A stretch of 64,000 nucleotides of DNA from Marinospirillum perlucidum (GTDB lineage Bacteria; Pseudomonadota; Gammaproteobacteria; Pseudomonadales; Halomonadaceae): the NCBI RefSeq assembly GCF_003336805.1, contig NZ_QFWJ01000001.1, positions 186,001-250,000 of the forward strand. Direction: 5' to 3'. Made by a program: the position numbers and the translations under genes. This document shows, in pieces, positions 19,232 through 27,916 of the stretch. How positions within the stretch are numbered: the first letter of the stretch is position 1; each line of letters opens with the position of its first letter. The notes under the pieces are model-generated. The model made no database searches. It was not told where the DNA came from and saw only the letters and a list, made by a program, of their open reading frames with translations.

Positions 19232-19676
19232 AGTTGGTTCGGCTCAACTGGGCCAGCGCCTGACGGCTGAAAAGGTGAATTCCTGGTTTGACCTGATTCC
19301 CTATGCCCAGATGCTGGGCGTCGAGGCAGTGGAACTGGAAGGTAGCCTGGCTTTTCAATTGCAGGAAAAATCCAGCAATGTTGGTAATCCCCTGTTGCCG
19401 GCCCTGCATGGCGGGGTGGTCGCCGCCTTTATGGAAACTGCCGCCATACTCAATGTGATGGCTTACTCTGGTGGTGAAAGGGTGCCCAAGGTCATCGATT
19501 TTTCCATTGATTATCTGCGCTCGGCCCGTTTAAAGCCGACTTGGGCGGTTTGTGAGGTCGGGCGTCTGGGCAAGCGGATTGTTAATGTTTCCGTCACTGC
19601 CTGGCAGGATTCCGCCAGAGAGCAGCCGATCGCTCTGGCTCGGGCTCATTTGGTTTGGCCCTTGAATGAAGACTAG
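19218..19676 (+). CDS. PaaI-like hotdog thioesterase (second of pair)
   Basis: A 152-residue hotdog-fold protein with LHGGVVAAFMETAAI (HGG at 64-66). The catalytic acid position is Glu73 where the upstream paralogue has Asp64, which puts the two in different active-site subtypes. The start ATG at 19218 has a perfect AAGGAG nine bases upstream, and overlaps the first thioesterase by 14 bases. The heat-shock promoter of htpG begins two bases after its stop. Confidence 0.82.
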   Translation: MHESEVGSAQLGQRLTAEKVNSWFDLIPYAQMLGVEAVELEGSLAFQLQEKSSNVGNPLLPALHGGVVAAFMETAAILNVMAYSGGERVPKVIDFSIDYLRSARLKPTWAVCEVGRLGKRIVNVSVTAWQDSAREQPIALARAHLVWPLNED

Positions 19677-19678
19677 GG

Positions 19679-19706
19679 CTTGAAATTGGTTAGGCCGACC
19701 CCATCT
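19679..19706 (+). promoter_or_regulatory. Sigma-32 (heat-shock) promoter of htpG
   Basis: CTTGAAAT at 19679-19686 and CCCCATCT at 19699-19706 match the RpoH consensus CTTGAAA / CCCCATNT with a 13-base spacer between TTGAAA and CCCCAT. It lies about 48 bases before the htpG ATG, where a heat-shock promoter is expected. Confidence 0.85.
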
Positions 19707-19753
19707 AACGAACATCCTTAAAGATCAACTCAAGTCGTTCAGGAGTTCGTTAG

Positions 19754-21643
19754 ATGAGTCAGGCAGAAAAACAAACACTAGGCTTTCAAACAGAAGTCAA
19801 ACAACTCTTGCACCTGATGGTGCATGCCCTCTATTCCAATCGCGAAATCTTTCTGCGCGAGCTCATATCCAATGCCTCGGATGCCTGTGACAAGCTGCGC
19901 TTTCAGGCCATCAAGCATCCTGCTTTACTGGAAGAGGATCCTGATCTCAGAGTTCAGGTCAGCTATGATGAAAAAGCAGGCACCCTGACGCTGGATGACA
20001 ATGGCATCGGTATGGATCGTGAAGATGTGATTGCCAATCTGGGGACCATTGCCCGTTCCGGCACCTCTGAATTTCTCAAGCAATTGACCGGTGACCAGAA
20101 AAAGGACTCCAGTCTGATCGGTCAATTTGGTGTGGGCTTCTATTCCGCGTTTATTGTCGCGGATGAAGTAACCGTGGAAACTCGCAAAGCAGGAGCTGCG
20201 CTGGCCGATGCCGTACGCTGGACCTCCAAGGGCGATGGTGAGTTTACTGTTGAACCTATTGAAAAAGCCGGGCGCGGAACCAGCATCACCCTCAAGCTTA
20301 AAGAAGATGCCCAGGAATTTGCCAGCGGCTTCCGACTGCGCAACATCATCCAGAAATACTCCGACCATATCGGTCTGCCTATCCAGTTGCTGAAAGAAAC
20401 CGAAGAGCAGGAAGGCGAGGAAGCCACTCAGGAATGGGAAACCGTCAACAAGGCCAATGCCCTATGGACACGTGCCAAGTCAGAGATCAAGGAAGAAGAG
20501 TACAAGGAATTCTACAAGCATGTGGCTCATGACTTTGAAGAGCCTTTGACCTGGAGCCATAACAAGGTTGAAGGCAAGCAGGAATACACTTCGCTGCTTT
20601 ATGTGCCCAAGCGGGCGCCTTTTGATCTCTATCAGCGTGAAGCGCCACGCGGCCTTAAACTCTACGTACAGCGCGTCTTTATTCTGGATAATGCCGAGCA
20701 GTTCCTGCCGCTTTACCTGCGCTTTATCAAGGGGGTAGTGGATTCCTCGGATCTGCCGCTGAATATCTCGCGTGAAATCCTGCAGCAGAACCCGCAGATC
20801 GACAGCATGAAGTCAGCACTTACTAAACGCGTCCTGTCGATGCTGGAAAAACTGGCCAAGGATGAAGACAAGTACCAGGAATTCTGGAAGGAATTCGGTC
20901 AGGTCCTTAAAGAAGGTCCAGGTGAAGACTTTGCCAACCGTGAGAAAATTGCCGGTCTTCTGCGCTTTAGTTCAACCCAGGAAGAAGAGCAGAAGGTCAG
21001 CCTCTCGGCTTATCTGGAACGCATGCAGGAAGGTCAGGACAAGATTTACTACCTGGTGGGTGAAAGCCTGTCCCAGGTTAAATCCAGTCCTCACCTGGAA
21101 GTCTTCCGCAAGAAGGGCATTGAAGTTCTGCTGCTGACTGATCGCATTGATGAATGGCTGATGAGCCATCTTAATGAATTTGATGGCAAGTCTTTGGTGG
21201 ATGTTGCCCGCGGTGATCTGGACCTGGGTGAGCTGGATTCTGATGAAGACAAGAAGGCTCAGGAAAAAGCCAGTGAAGAAAAGAAAGATCTGGTGGAAAG
21301 AGTCAAGAAGGTGCTTGATGAGCGAGTCAGTGAAGTCAAGATTTCAACCCGCTTGACGGATTCGCCCGCTGTGCTGGTCATGGGGGCCGGTGATCTGGGT
21401 GTGCAGATGCGCAAGATTCTGGAGGCCGCTGGTCAGCAAGCACCGGATACCAAGCCGATTCTGGAAATCAATCCCGAGCATCCTCTGATCGGCCGCCTGG
21501 AAGCGGAATCTCAGGAAGGTCGCTTCACCGAGCTGGCCCAGGTGCTTTGTGATCAGGCCGCTCTGGCCGCGGGGGAGACCCTGGAAGACCCTGGTCAGTT
21601 TGTACAACGCCTTAACCGCTTGTTGATGGAATTGAGCGATTAA
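19754..21643 (+). CDS. htpG: Chaperone HtpG (Hsp90 family)
   Basis: Dimeric ATP-dependent cytosolic chaperone, 629 residues. The GHKL ATPase domain shows [29 protein letters not shown] and [11 protein letters not shown]. The middle domain contains [11 protein letters not shown], and the C-terminal dimerisation domain completes the protein. It is preceded by a sigma-32 promoter and AGGAG, and followed by a strong terminator, so it forms its own heat-shock unit. Confidence 0.98.
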   Translation: MSQAEKQTLGFQTEVKQLLHLMVHALYSNREIFLRELISNASDACDKLRFQAIKHPALLEEDPDLRVQVSYDEKAGTLTLDDNGIGMDREDVIANLGTIARSGTSEFLKQLTGDQKKDSSLIGQFGVGFYSAFIVADEVTVETRKAGAALADAVRWTSKGDGEFTVEPIEKAGRGTSITLKLKEDAQEFASGFRLRNIIQKYSDHIGLPIQLLKETEEQEGEEATQEWETVNKANALWTRAKSEIKEEEYKEFYKHVAHDFEEPLTWSHNKVEGKQEYTSLLYVPKRAPFDLYQREAPRGLKLYVQRVFILDNAEQFLPLYLRFIKGVVDSSDLPLNISREILQQNPQIDSMKSALTKRVLSMLEKLAKDEDKYQEFWKEFGQVLKEGPGEDFANREKIAGLLRFSSTQEEEQKVSLSAYLERMQEGQDKIYYLVGESLSQVKSSPHLEVFRKKGIEVLLLTDRIDEWLMSHLNEFDGKSLVDVARGDLDLGELDSDEDKKAQEKASEEKKDLVERVKKVLDERVSEVKISTRLTDSPAVLVMGAGDLGVQMRKILEAAGQQAPDTKPILEINPEHPLIGRLEAESQEGRFTELAQVLCDQAALAAGETLEDPGQFVQRLNRLLMELSD

Positions 21644-21660
21644 TATTCCATCCCTCTTAA

Positions 21661-21689
21661 AAAACCGGCCCTTCAAGGCCGGTTTTTTT
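21661..21689 (+). terminator. Terminator of htpG
   Basis: AAAACCGGCC and GGCCGGTTTT form a 10-bp stem around loop CTTCAA, followed by further T. It lies 18 bases after the htpG stop. Confidence 0.93.
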
Positions 21690-21849
21690 ATGTCGGCTGG
21701 TTTTTTTAAAAGAGGTATTAAAGGGTTTGCTAATCGGTCTGATAAACAAATACCATAGAAGAGTTAGGAGTTCTTCTGGACACTTGGTAGACTGCTTAGT
21801 AAAGTTTACACCGGATACATTAAAACCTTGGGAAGAAGTGGAGATAACT

Positions 21850-22812
21850 GTGGAACGTAGGACACTTCTAAAAGCGCTTTCAGTGAGTGGCTTTGTTGCG
21901 CTTGGCAGTGGTTCTGTACTGCGTCAGCTGAATTTGACCAAACAGCTCCCCGAAAGCTTTGGCATGGGTGCTGCCCAGGGCCAATGGGCTGCGGTTAATC
22001 TACAGCATGGTATGGAAGACATCCTGCCGACAGAGCTGAGTCAGGCGCTGACCCAGGTTCACCAGGAAGCTGTCGAGAAGACAACGGGTACTGAAAGAGC
22101 GGATGCTCAGACGCGTAGTCGCTACTTTGAAAGCGTCTTTGATGACGACTATTTTCTGGCGGAAGAAAAAAGACCGATCATGCGCTCGGCCTACCAGCGT
22201 CTGGATCGAATGCAGAGTTTTGTTGGCCATGGCAATTTCAATCTGGTTTCTTTTGATGATGCCATACGCTACGCTCGCAACTACTCTGAAATCGGTCAAT
22301 TTCCCCAGGAAGAACTCGATTTCCTGGAAGAACTCTATTTCACTGATGCCCAGGTTTATGGTTTTCATGGCGAAAAGGTCATGACCCAGTTGACCGCCAG
22401 CCTGCCCGAACAGGAAGTGACCCGAGTACCCGGTACCGGCCATCTGCTCTTTCGGGGCAAGTCCGAAGACTTTTATCATCAACTACGCGAGGCGGTGGGT
22501 GAGGATTTAGTCCTGACTTCCGGTATTCGCAGCATGGTCAAGCAGATGCATCTCTTTTTGGCCAAGGCCGAACAGTCTGCTGGCAATATGTCCAAGGCTT
22601 CACGCTCTCTGGCTCCTCCCGGCTATTCCTATCACGCTGTCGGTGATTTTGATGTCGGCAAGGTGGGCTTCGGCTATCGCAACTTCAGCGATGATTTTGC
22701 CGAGACCGATGTTTACAAGCGCCTTCAGGATCTGGGTTTTGTCAAAATCCGCTACACCAGTGATAATAACTTTGGTGTGCGTTATGAACCCTGGCATATT
22801 CAGGTGATCTAA
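21850..22812 (+). CDS. Exported D-Ala-D-Ala carboxypeptidase-like protein (M15/VanY type), probable Tat substrate
   Basis: A 320-residue secreted protein. The N-terminus ERRTLLKALSVSGFVALGSG has a twin-arginine followed by a hydrophobic stretch, resembling a Tat signal. The C-terminal part has the zinc-peptidase signature of M15B enzymes: SGIRSMVKQM, SYHAVGDFD (His262, Asp268) and YEPWHIQVI (Glu311, His314). The GTG at 21850 is chosen because GGAG lies six bases before it; earlier in-frame starts (GTG 21838, or further up) would add residues before the signal. The peptidase family is inferred from these motifs only. It probably trims peptidoglycan stems. Confidence 0.72.
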   Translation: MERRTLLKALSVSGFVALGSGSVLRQLNLTKQLPESFGMGAAQGQWAAVNLQHGMEDILPTELSQALTQVHQEAVEKTTGTERADAQTRSRYFESVFDDDYFLAEEKRPIMRSAYQRLDRMQSFVGHGNFNLVSFDDAIRYARNYSEIGQFPQEELDFLEELYFTDAQVYGFHGEKVMTQLTASLPEQEVTRVPGTGHLLFRGKSEDFYHQLREAVGEDLVLTSGIRSMVKQMHLFLAKAEQSAGNMSKASRSLAPPGYSYHAVGDFDVGKVGFGYRNFSDDFAETDVYKRLQDLGFVKIRYTSDNNFGVRYEPWHIQVI

Positions 22813-22837
22813 AATTCACACTCTTGTCGTTCTTTCC

Positions 22838-22866
22838 AACCCCGGCAACCTTGCCGGGGTTTTTGT
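22838..22866 (+). terminator. Terminator of the M15-type peptidase gene
   Basis: CCCCGGC (22840-22846) pairs with GCCGGGG (22853-22859) and flanking AA/TT extend the stem, followed by TTTTTG. It lies 25 bases after the stop. Confidence 0.88.
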
Positions 22867-22915
22867 TAAGACTTGGACTAGAATACCAGTAAGCAGGTAA
22901 AGAAAAGGTTTTTGC

Positions 22916-23767
22916 ATGTACCGATCCACTAGCTCTCCACTCTTTCTACGCATCCTTTTGCTGATTTCCTTTGTGGTTGCCCTGGGAGCGCTCTGGGCTG
23001 AAATCTGGGGTCCTAAACCGCGTTTGCAGTCTTTTAATCAGGAAGCCCCCGATCCTTTGCAAAGCCTGCCGGACCTTAAGTCCATCCAACATATTCCCTG
23101 GCGCAAGGAAGCTTTTTTCGATGCGCTGGTGCCCCTGGTTGTTTATGAAAACCAGCGCATTGCCTGGCAACGCCAACAGCTTCAGACAGCCAGAGACTAC
23201 TACGCAAAAGGCGAAGCTGAACACTTGACTGCCAGTGATCAGCAGCTATTGTCACGCATCCTTAGTCATTACCGAACGGATCCACCGGCAACACCCGAAG
23301 CTTGGGATGCCCTGCTGAAAAGGGTTCGTCCTGTGCCGTTGGAGCTGGTTTTGATGCAGGCAGCCAAGGAGTCTGCTTGGGGGGGCTCGCGTTTTGCGCG
23401 GGAGGGCAACAACCTTTTCGGACAATGGTGTTTTGTTGAAGGCTGCGGTCTGGTGCCTTTGCAGCGTACCCCGGATATGCGCCATGAGGTTAAGGTTTTC
23501 CCCAATGTCCAGGCCAGTGTGCGCAGTTATATGCAAAACATTAATACGCATGCCGCCTATCGTGATCTGCGTCGTTTACGCAGCAGTTTCTATGCGCGTG
23601 GTGAGCAACCGGAGGCAGTCGACCTGGCTCCCGGCCTAATTCACTATTCGGAAAGGGGGCAGGCCTATGTGCGTGAGTTGGTGCAACTGCTGCATAGTAA
23701 TGCCGAGGTTATGGATCAGGCTTTGCTCAGTTATCAGGAAGAAAAGAGCAGCCAGCAAGAGCAATAG
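22916..23767 (+). CDS. Bax-type glucosaminidase domain protein
   Basis: A 283-residue envelope protein. A hydrophobic N-terminal segment (about 9-30) is a signal anchor. The glucosaminidase domain has LVLMQAAKESAWGGSRFAREGNNLFGQW, with the likely catalytic Glu152, and later PNVQASVRSYMQNINTHAAY. This is the arrangement of the Bax family of beta-N-acetylglucosaminidase-like proteins. It follows an exported peptidoglycan-peptidase-like gene, so both may act on the cell wall. Ribosome binding is AAAGG at longer spacing. Confidence 0.82.
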   Translation: MYRSTSSPLFLRILLLISFVVALGALWAEIWGPKPRLQSFNQEAPDPLQSLPDLKSIQHIPWRKEAFFDALVPLVVYENQRIAWQRQQLQTARDYYAKGEAEHLTASDQQLLSRILSHYRTDPPATPEAWDALLKRVRPVPLELVLMQAAKESAWGGSRFAREGNNLFGQWCFVEGCGLVPLQRTPDMRHEVKVFPNVQASVRSYMQNINTHAAYRDLRRLRSSFYARGEQPEAVDLAPGLIHYSERGQAYVRELVQLLHSNAEVMDQALLSYQEEKSSQQEQ

Positions 23768-23773
23768 CTGATA

Positions 23774-23814
23774 CCCTAACAATAACCGACTTAAATACTG
23801 GGTTATTGTTAGGG
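23774..23814 (+). promoter_or_regulatory. Perfect 14-bp hairpin overlapping the selO ribosome binding site
   Basis: CCCTAACAATAACC (23774-23787) and GGTTATTGTTAGGG (23801-23814) are exact complements with a 13-base loop. The last three G of the 3' arm are the first bases of the GGGGAG ribosome binding site of selO (ATG at 23823). It can serve as a 3' end structure of the upstream gene, a translation block on selO, or both. Confidence 0.65.
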
Positions 23815-23822
23815 GAGAGTCC

Positions 23823-25286
23823 ATGTCTGCTTTGACCGACTGGCATCAGCAGCAGCGTTTTTGCCATCTGCCAGACCGCTTTTACCAGCAGCGCCAGCCG
23901 GAAGTTTTTCCCGGGCCTTCGGCCTTGGTCGCTTTTAGTGTCGATGCCGCTGTCGATGCTGGACTGGATCCTTGCCATCTGGATCAGCGCCAACTGCTGG
24001 ATTGGATGACCGGTCGCTGGCATTTGCCGGGCAGCCAGCCCTTGGCGATGAAGTACGCAGGCCACCAGTTCGGTTATTTCAATCCTGCACTGGGGGATGG
24101 TCGTGGTCTCTTGCTGACCGAGGTTAAAAACTCTCAGGGGCAAGCCTGGGAGGTGCACTTGAAAGGCGCGGGAAGAACGGCTTTTTCGCGCTTTGGTGAT
24201 GGTCGTGCCGTTCTGCGTTCCTGTATTCGTGAATTTCTGGGTAGCGAAGCCCTGCATCATCTGGGAATCCCGACCACCCGCGCTCTGGCGATAGCGACAA
24301 CGGGGGAAGGGGTGCGCCGCGAACGCTTGGAGCCCGGAGCGACTCTGCTGCGCTTAACACCCAGCCATTTACGAATTGGCCATTTCGAGCACTTCTTTTT
24401 TCAGCAGGATATTCAAGGCCTGCAAATCCTGCTTGATTTCACCCTGGAAGAAGTTTTTCCGAAATTGCTTGCTGCGCCTGATCCTGCTGCGGCCTTGTTT
24501 AATGAAGTGCTGCAGAGAAATGCCCGACTGGTTGCACGTTGGCAGGCCTTGGGTTTTTGTCACGGGGTGCTGAACAGCGACAATATCTCCCTGCTGGGAG
24601 AAACCCTGGATTATGGCCCCTTTGCCTTCCTTGATTTTTATCAGCCCGGTTTTGTGGGCAACCACACGGATGAATTGGGGCGCTATGCCTTTAACCGTCA
24701 GGCCGGTGTCATGCACTGGAATCTGGCCTGTCTGGCCCGGGCTCTTTCCCCACTGGTTGCCAAGGAAGAGTTGCAGGCCAGTCTCAATCGCTTTCCAGCC
24801 GTGTTTGAAGACTACTATCGCGCTTATATGGCGGACCGCCTGGGATTGGATGTAAAAGAGAGTTGGCCCCTGGTAGAAAGATTTCTTGCACTCTGCGAAG
24901 CCGGGCGTCTGGACTGGACTCGTCTTCTTCGCCTGTTAAGTGAAGATGACCAGCAGGCGGTCAGGGATATCTTTGCTCAAGCCGGACCAGGAGTTAGCCA
25001 GGAAGCCGTGACTTCCTGGTGGCAAGCCTGGGGAGTCGTTAGCAGTGAGCGCTTTACAGATCGGGATCAGCGCCAGGAGTTTATGTGTCGCCACAACCCG
25101 GTGCTTTTGCCCCGTACCCATCTGCTTCAAGGGGCCATCGATCAAGCTGAGTCCGGTGATTTTAGCGAGGTGAATCGCTTGCTGGCCTGTTTTCGAACCC
25201 CCTATTCCCGCAAGGGTAAGCGGAGAGAGGATAGTCTCTCTCCAGCTCCCAGTCAGCAGGGACTGGCTTTATCCTGTTCTTCCTGA
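23823..25286 (+). CDS. selO: Protein adenylyltransferase SelO (YdiU family)
   Basis: A 487-residue pseudokinase-fold enzyme of the SelO family, known to transfer AMP from ATP to Ser/Thr/Tyr of proteins involved in redox homeostasis. Family signatures are PLAMKYAGHQFGYFNPALGDGRG, GAGRTAFSRFGDGRAVLRS, GVLNSDNISLLGETLDYGPFAFLD (metal-binding Asn/Asp) and the C-terminal end LSCSS, where the conserved Cys sits third from the end (selenocysteine in eukaryotes). Length fits the bacterial family. Its ribosome binding site is partly inside a perfect hairpin. Confidence 0.95.
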   Translation: MSALTDWHQQQRFCHLPDRFYQQRQPEVFPGPSALVAFSVDAAVDAGLDPCHLDQRQLLDWMTGRWHLPGSQPLAMKYAGHQFGYFNPALGDGRGLLLTEVKNSQGQAWEVHLKGAGRTAFSRFGDGRAVLRSCIREFLGSEALHHLGIPTTRALAIATTGEGVRRERLEPGATLLRLTPSHLRIGHFEHFFFQQDIQGLQILLDFTLEEVFPKLLAAPDPAAALFNEVLQRNARLVARWQALGFCHGVLNSDNISLLGETLDYGPFAFLDFYQPGFVGNHTDELGRYAFNRQAGVMHWNLACLARALSPLVAKEELQASLNRFPAVFEDYYRAYMADRLGLDVKESWPLVERFLALCEAGRLDWTRLLRLLSEDDQQAVRDIFAQAGPGVSQEAVTSWWQAWGVVSSERFTDRDQRQEFMCRHNPVLLPRTHLLQGAIDQAESGDFSEVNRLLACFRTPYSRKGKRREDSLSPAPSQQGLALSCSS

Positions 25287-25386
25287 AGGAGGCTCAGCCG
25301 AGAAGCCCCCGATTAACTATTGCGCTGCGACCCACATGGATGTGGGAAGTGCAGAGATTCATTAGGAGTGAATCCTGCCTTATACT

Positions 25387-25452
25387 GCGTTGAAATTGAC
25401 CTCAAAATGCTCATTTACTCGCTGTAAACTCCGCTTTTTCGTTCAATTTCGC
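25387..25452. repeat. Long imperfect palindrome between selO and gpsA
   Basis: GAAATTGA (25392-25399) and TCAATTTC (25443-25450) are exact complements. Inside them AAAATGCTCATTTAC faces GTAAACTCCGCTTTTT as an imperfect stem around TCGCT. The structure resembles the dispersed intergenic palindromes of many gammaproteobacteria. The 288-base gap between selO and gpsA otherwise shows only a -10-like TACAAT at 25521-25526. Confidence 0.55.
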
Positions 25453-25574
25453 CTTGTCTAACCGGCGCTCATCACGTTAATTAGAGGCTTCCTGAGTACG
25501 CTTGTTTTTCTGAAATCGGGTACAATGTCCTCAGGAAACCCATTGATTTTATAAAAACGAGTGTAAGGTCTTTC

Positions 25575-26642
25575 ATGACAGCAAAGGTAAAAGTAGCAGT
25601 CCTGGGCGGGGGGAGTTTTGGTACAGCCCTGACTTCGATTGTTGCAGGCAATGGTTATTCCACTCACTTGTGGGTCAGAAATCCCGACTTGGCCGCCGAG
25701 ATCAATCAACATCACGCCAATCCACGTTATTTGCCCGATTTGACCCTGCCTGCCAGTGTCCAGGCTACCAGCTCCCTGCAGGAAGCCCTGGAAGAAGCTG
25801 GGCTCGTGTTTTTGGCCATTCCCAGTAAGGGGTTTGCTCAGGTGCTTGAGCAGGCGCGACCCTTTTTGAATTCCGAGCAGATGCTGGTCAGCACCACCAA
25901 GGGCTTTGAAGAAAAAGGCTTTAAGCTGATGAGTCAGGTCATGCAGGAAATGACCGGTTTTCAGCGTCTGGGTGTTTTATCCGGCCCCAATCTGGCCAGC
26001 GAGCTGGCGCAAAAGCAGTTGACGGGCACGGTCATTGCCAGTGAAGATGACATGACTCGCACCCTGGTTCAGGAGGTGTTGGGCAACCAGTATTTTCGTG
26101 TCTACGCCAATACTGATATCTATGGCGTGGAGCTGGGCGGAGCCCTCAAGAATATCTACGCGATTGCGGCGGGGATGGCGGCTGCCCTGGGGATGGGTGA
26201 AAACACCCTTAGCATGCTGATGACCCGGGCTCTGGCAGAGATGAGTCGTTTTGCGGTTAGTCTGGGAGCCAATCCCATGACTTTCCTGGGCTTGTCCGGG
26301 GTTGGCGATTTGATTGTCACCTGTTCTTCACCCCTGTCGCGTAATTACCGTGTGGGTCAGGCATTGGGCGAGGGTAAGACACTGGATGATATCGTGGCTT
26401 CCCTGGGGCAGGTGGCCGAAGGGGTGAATACCGTGCGTCTGGTCAAGGCCAAGGCTGATGAGATTGGTATCTACATGCCTTTGGTTCAGGCCTTGTACTT
26501 GGTGTTGTTCGAAGGGCTGAATCCGCGTGAAATGGCGGGTTCCATGATGGGTAATGAACAGAGTACGGATGTTGAGTTTGTGTTGCCGCGCGATGAGGTC
26601 CTTAAATCCGCAAAAAAGGTGACACGAGTTACTAACCGCTAG
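25575..26642 (+). CDS. gpsA: Glycerol-3-phosphate dehydrogenase [NAD(P)+]
   Basis: Cytosolic enzyme reducing dihydroxyacetone phosphate to sn-glycerol-3-phosphate for phospholipid synthesis. The 355 residues have the dinucleotide motif GGGSFGTAL at 11-19, [17 protein letters not shown], the catalytic lysine in [17 protein letters not shown] and the C-terminal substrate region [13 protein letters not shown] with RNYRVG. AAGG precedes the ATG. A DUF4389 membrane-protein gene and an esterase gene follow within 11 and 2 bases, forming an apparent operon. Confidence 0.97.
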   Translation: MTAKVKVAVLGGGSFGTALTSIVAGNGYSTHLWVRNPDLAAEINQHHANPRYLPDLTLPASVQATSSLQEALEEAGLVFLAIPSKGFAQVLEQARPFLNSEQMLVSTTKGFEEKGFKLMSQVMQEMTGFQRLGVLSGPNLASELAQKQLTGTVIASEDDMTRTLVQEVLGNQYFRVYANTDIYGVELGGALKNIYAIAAGMAAALGMGENTLSMLMTRALAEMSRFAVSLGANPMTFLGLSGVGDLIVTCSSPLSRNYRVGQALGEGKTLDDIVASLGQVAEGVNTVRLVKAKADEIGIYMPLVQALYLVLFEGLNPREMAGSMMGNEQSTDVEFVLPRDEVLKSAKKVTRVTNR

Positions 26643-26652
26643 GAGATGATGC

Positions 26653-27021
26653 ATGGCTAAACAGCCCTCGCTGAAAGCGCGTTTACAGGATGAGAGTTTC
26701 TGGTTGCGACTGCCCTTTGTTTTTCTCTTCTTTCTGGCCTGGAAGCTGACCGAGCTGATTATTATCGGTCTGGTTCTGGTGCAGCTGGTTTATCGTCTTT
26801 TTGTCGGGCAACCTCAGCCGCAACTGCTGGCTTTGGGATCCCAACTCAGTCGCTATGCCTATCAGGTCTTTCGCTATGTGACCTTCAATTCGGACGAAAA
26901 GCCTTTTCCTTTTGCAGACTGGCCAGCAACTGAGGCCATGGATGCCGATCCCTATCAGCCCCAGGATTCTTCCGAGGAGACTGATGCGGAGGACGGGGAC
27001 CAAGAACAGCGCGTGAAATAA
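26653..27021 (+). CDS. DUF4389-type membrane protein
   Basis: A 122-residue protein with one long hydrophobic region (about 20-48, possibly two short helices), then a conserved-looking LSRYAYQVFRYVTFNSDEKPFPFADWP segment and an acidic tail (EETDAEDGDQEQ). This fits the DUF4389 family, often found near gpsA. AGGAGATG precedes the ATG. It is in line with gpsA and ends two bases before an esterase gene. Function is unknown. Confidence 0.75.
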   Translation: MAKQPSLKARLQDESFWLRLPFVFLFFLAWKLTELIIIGLVLVQLVYRLFVGQPQPQLLALGSQLSRYAYQVFRYVTFNSDEKPFPFADWPATEAMDADPYQPQDSSEETDAEDGDQEQRVK

Positions 27022-27022
27022 G

Positions 27023-27916
27023 ATGCTCTGGCCCCTAGCTGCAGTTCAACAGGGTGTGGATCTGGTCAATCGCCAGCTTTTGGCCAGCCAGTGCCGTTTA
27101 TTGCGTGATTATCTGAATGAACTCAATACCGGTAGTCGTATTCCTCATGATGTGGAGCGTCAGGTGTTGCAGATTCAGGGGCGTGATGCTGAACTCCTGA
27201 GCCTGAAAGCCAGCTCCTCCCAGCGTTATTTGCTCTATTTGCACGGAGGAGGGTTTGCCCTCGGCTCCCTGGATACGCATCGTGAGCTGGCGATCGCCTT
27301 TGCCCGTCATGCTGATGCGAGGGTTCTGGTTCTGGATTACCGCCTGGCACCCGACCATCCCTGGCCCAGTGGGCTGGATGATGCCCTGGCTGCCTATGAA
27401 TGGTTGTCAGAACAGGGCGTTGACCCCCGGCGTTTGGCTGTGGCCGGGGATTCGGCGGGCGGCGGACTGGCAGTTTCTCTGCTGCAAAAACTGAAACACC
27501 TCTCTCAGCGTCAACCGGCTGCCGCTGTTCTTCTCTCGCCCTGGGTGGATCTGACCTGTTCCAGTCCTTCCATGGATTTGAACTCGGCCACGGATCCGCT
27601 GCTCAACAAGGTGCAGATGAAGGCCTTTGCCGAACTCTATGCAGGCAGGCAGCCTCTGGATTCCCAGGAAATCTCGCCGCTTTTCGGTGATCTTCAGGAT
27701 TTGTCACCACTGCTGGTGCAGGTGAGTCTGCAGGAGGTTTTACTGGATGATGCCCGACGACTGGTGAAGGGAGTGCAACTCAGTGGTGGTCTGGCCGAGA
27801 TCAACGAGCTGGCCTGGATGCCTCATGTCTGGCAGCTCCTGTATCGCTACCTGCCCCAGGCAGCAGCTAGCGTGCGCCAGGCTTCGCGCTTTATCAAGAA
27901 ATACACCCAGGATTAA
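27023..27916 (+). CDS. Alpha/beta hydrolase of the hormone-sensitive lipase (GDxAGG) group
   Basis: A 297-residue esterase/lipase-like protein. The oxyanion motif HGGG is at 74-77 and the nucleophile motif GDSAGG at 142-147 (Ser144), followed by the Asp and His region near the C-terminus (LLDDARRL, MPHVWQL). No signal peptide is visible. It follows the DUF4389 gene by one base and overlaps the convergent hydrolase gene by 4 bases. The substrate is probably a short or medium acyl ester; this is inferred from the family. Confidence 0.85.
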   Translation: MLWPLAAVQQGVDLVNRQLLASQCRLLRDYLNELNTGSRIPHDVERQVLQIQGRDAELLSLKASSSQRYLLYLHGGGFALGSLDTHRELAIAFARHADARVLVLDYRLAPDHPWPSGLDDALAAYEWLSEQGVDPRRLAVAGDSAGGGLAVSLLQKLKHLSQRQPAAAVLLSPWVDLTCSSPSMDLNSATDPLLNKVQMKAFAELYAGRQPLDSQEISPLFGDLQDLSPLLVQVSLQEVLLDDARRLVKGVQLSGGLAEINELAWMPHVWQLLYRYLPQAAASVRQASRFIKKYTQD

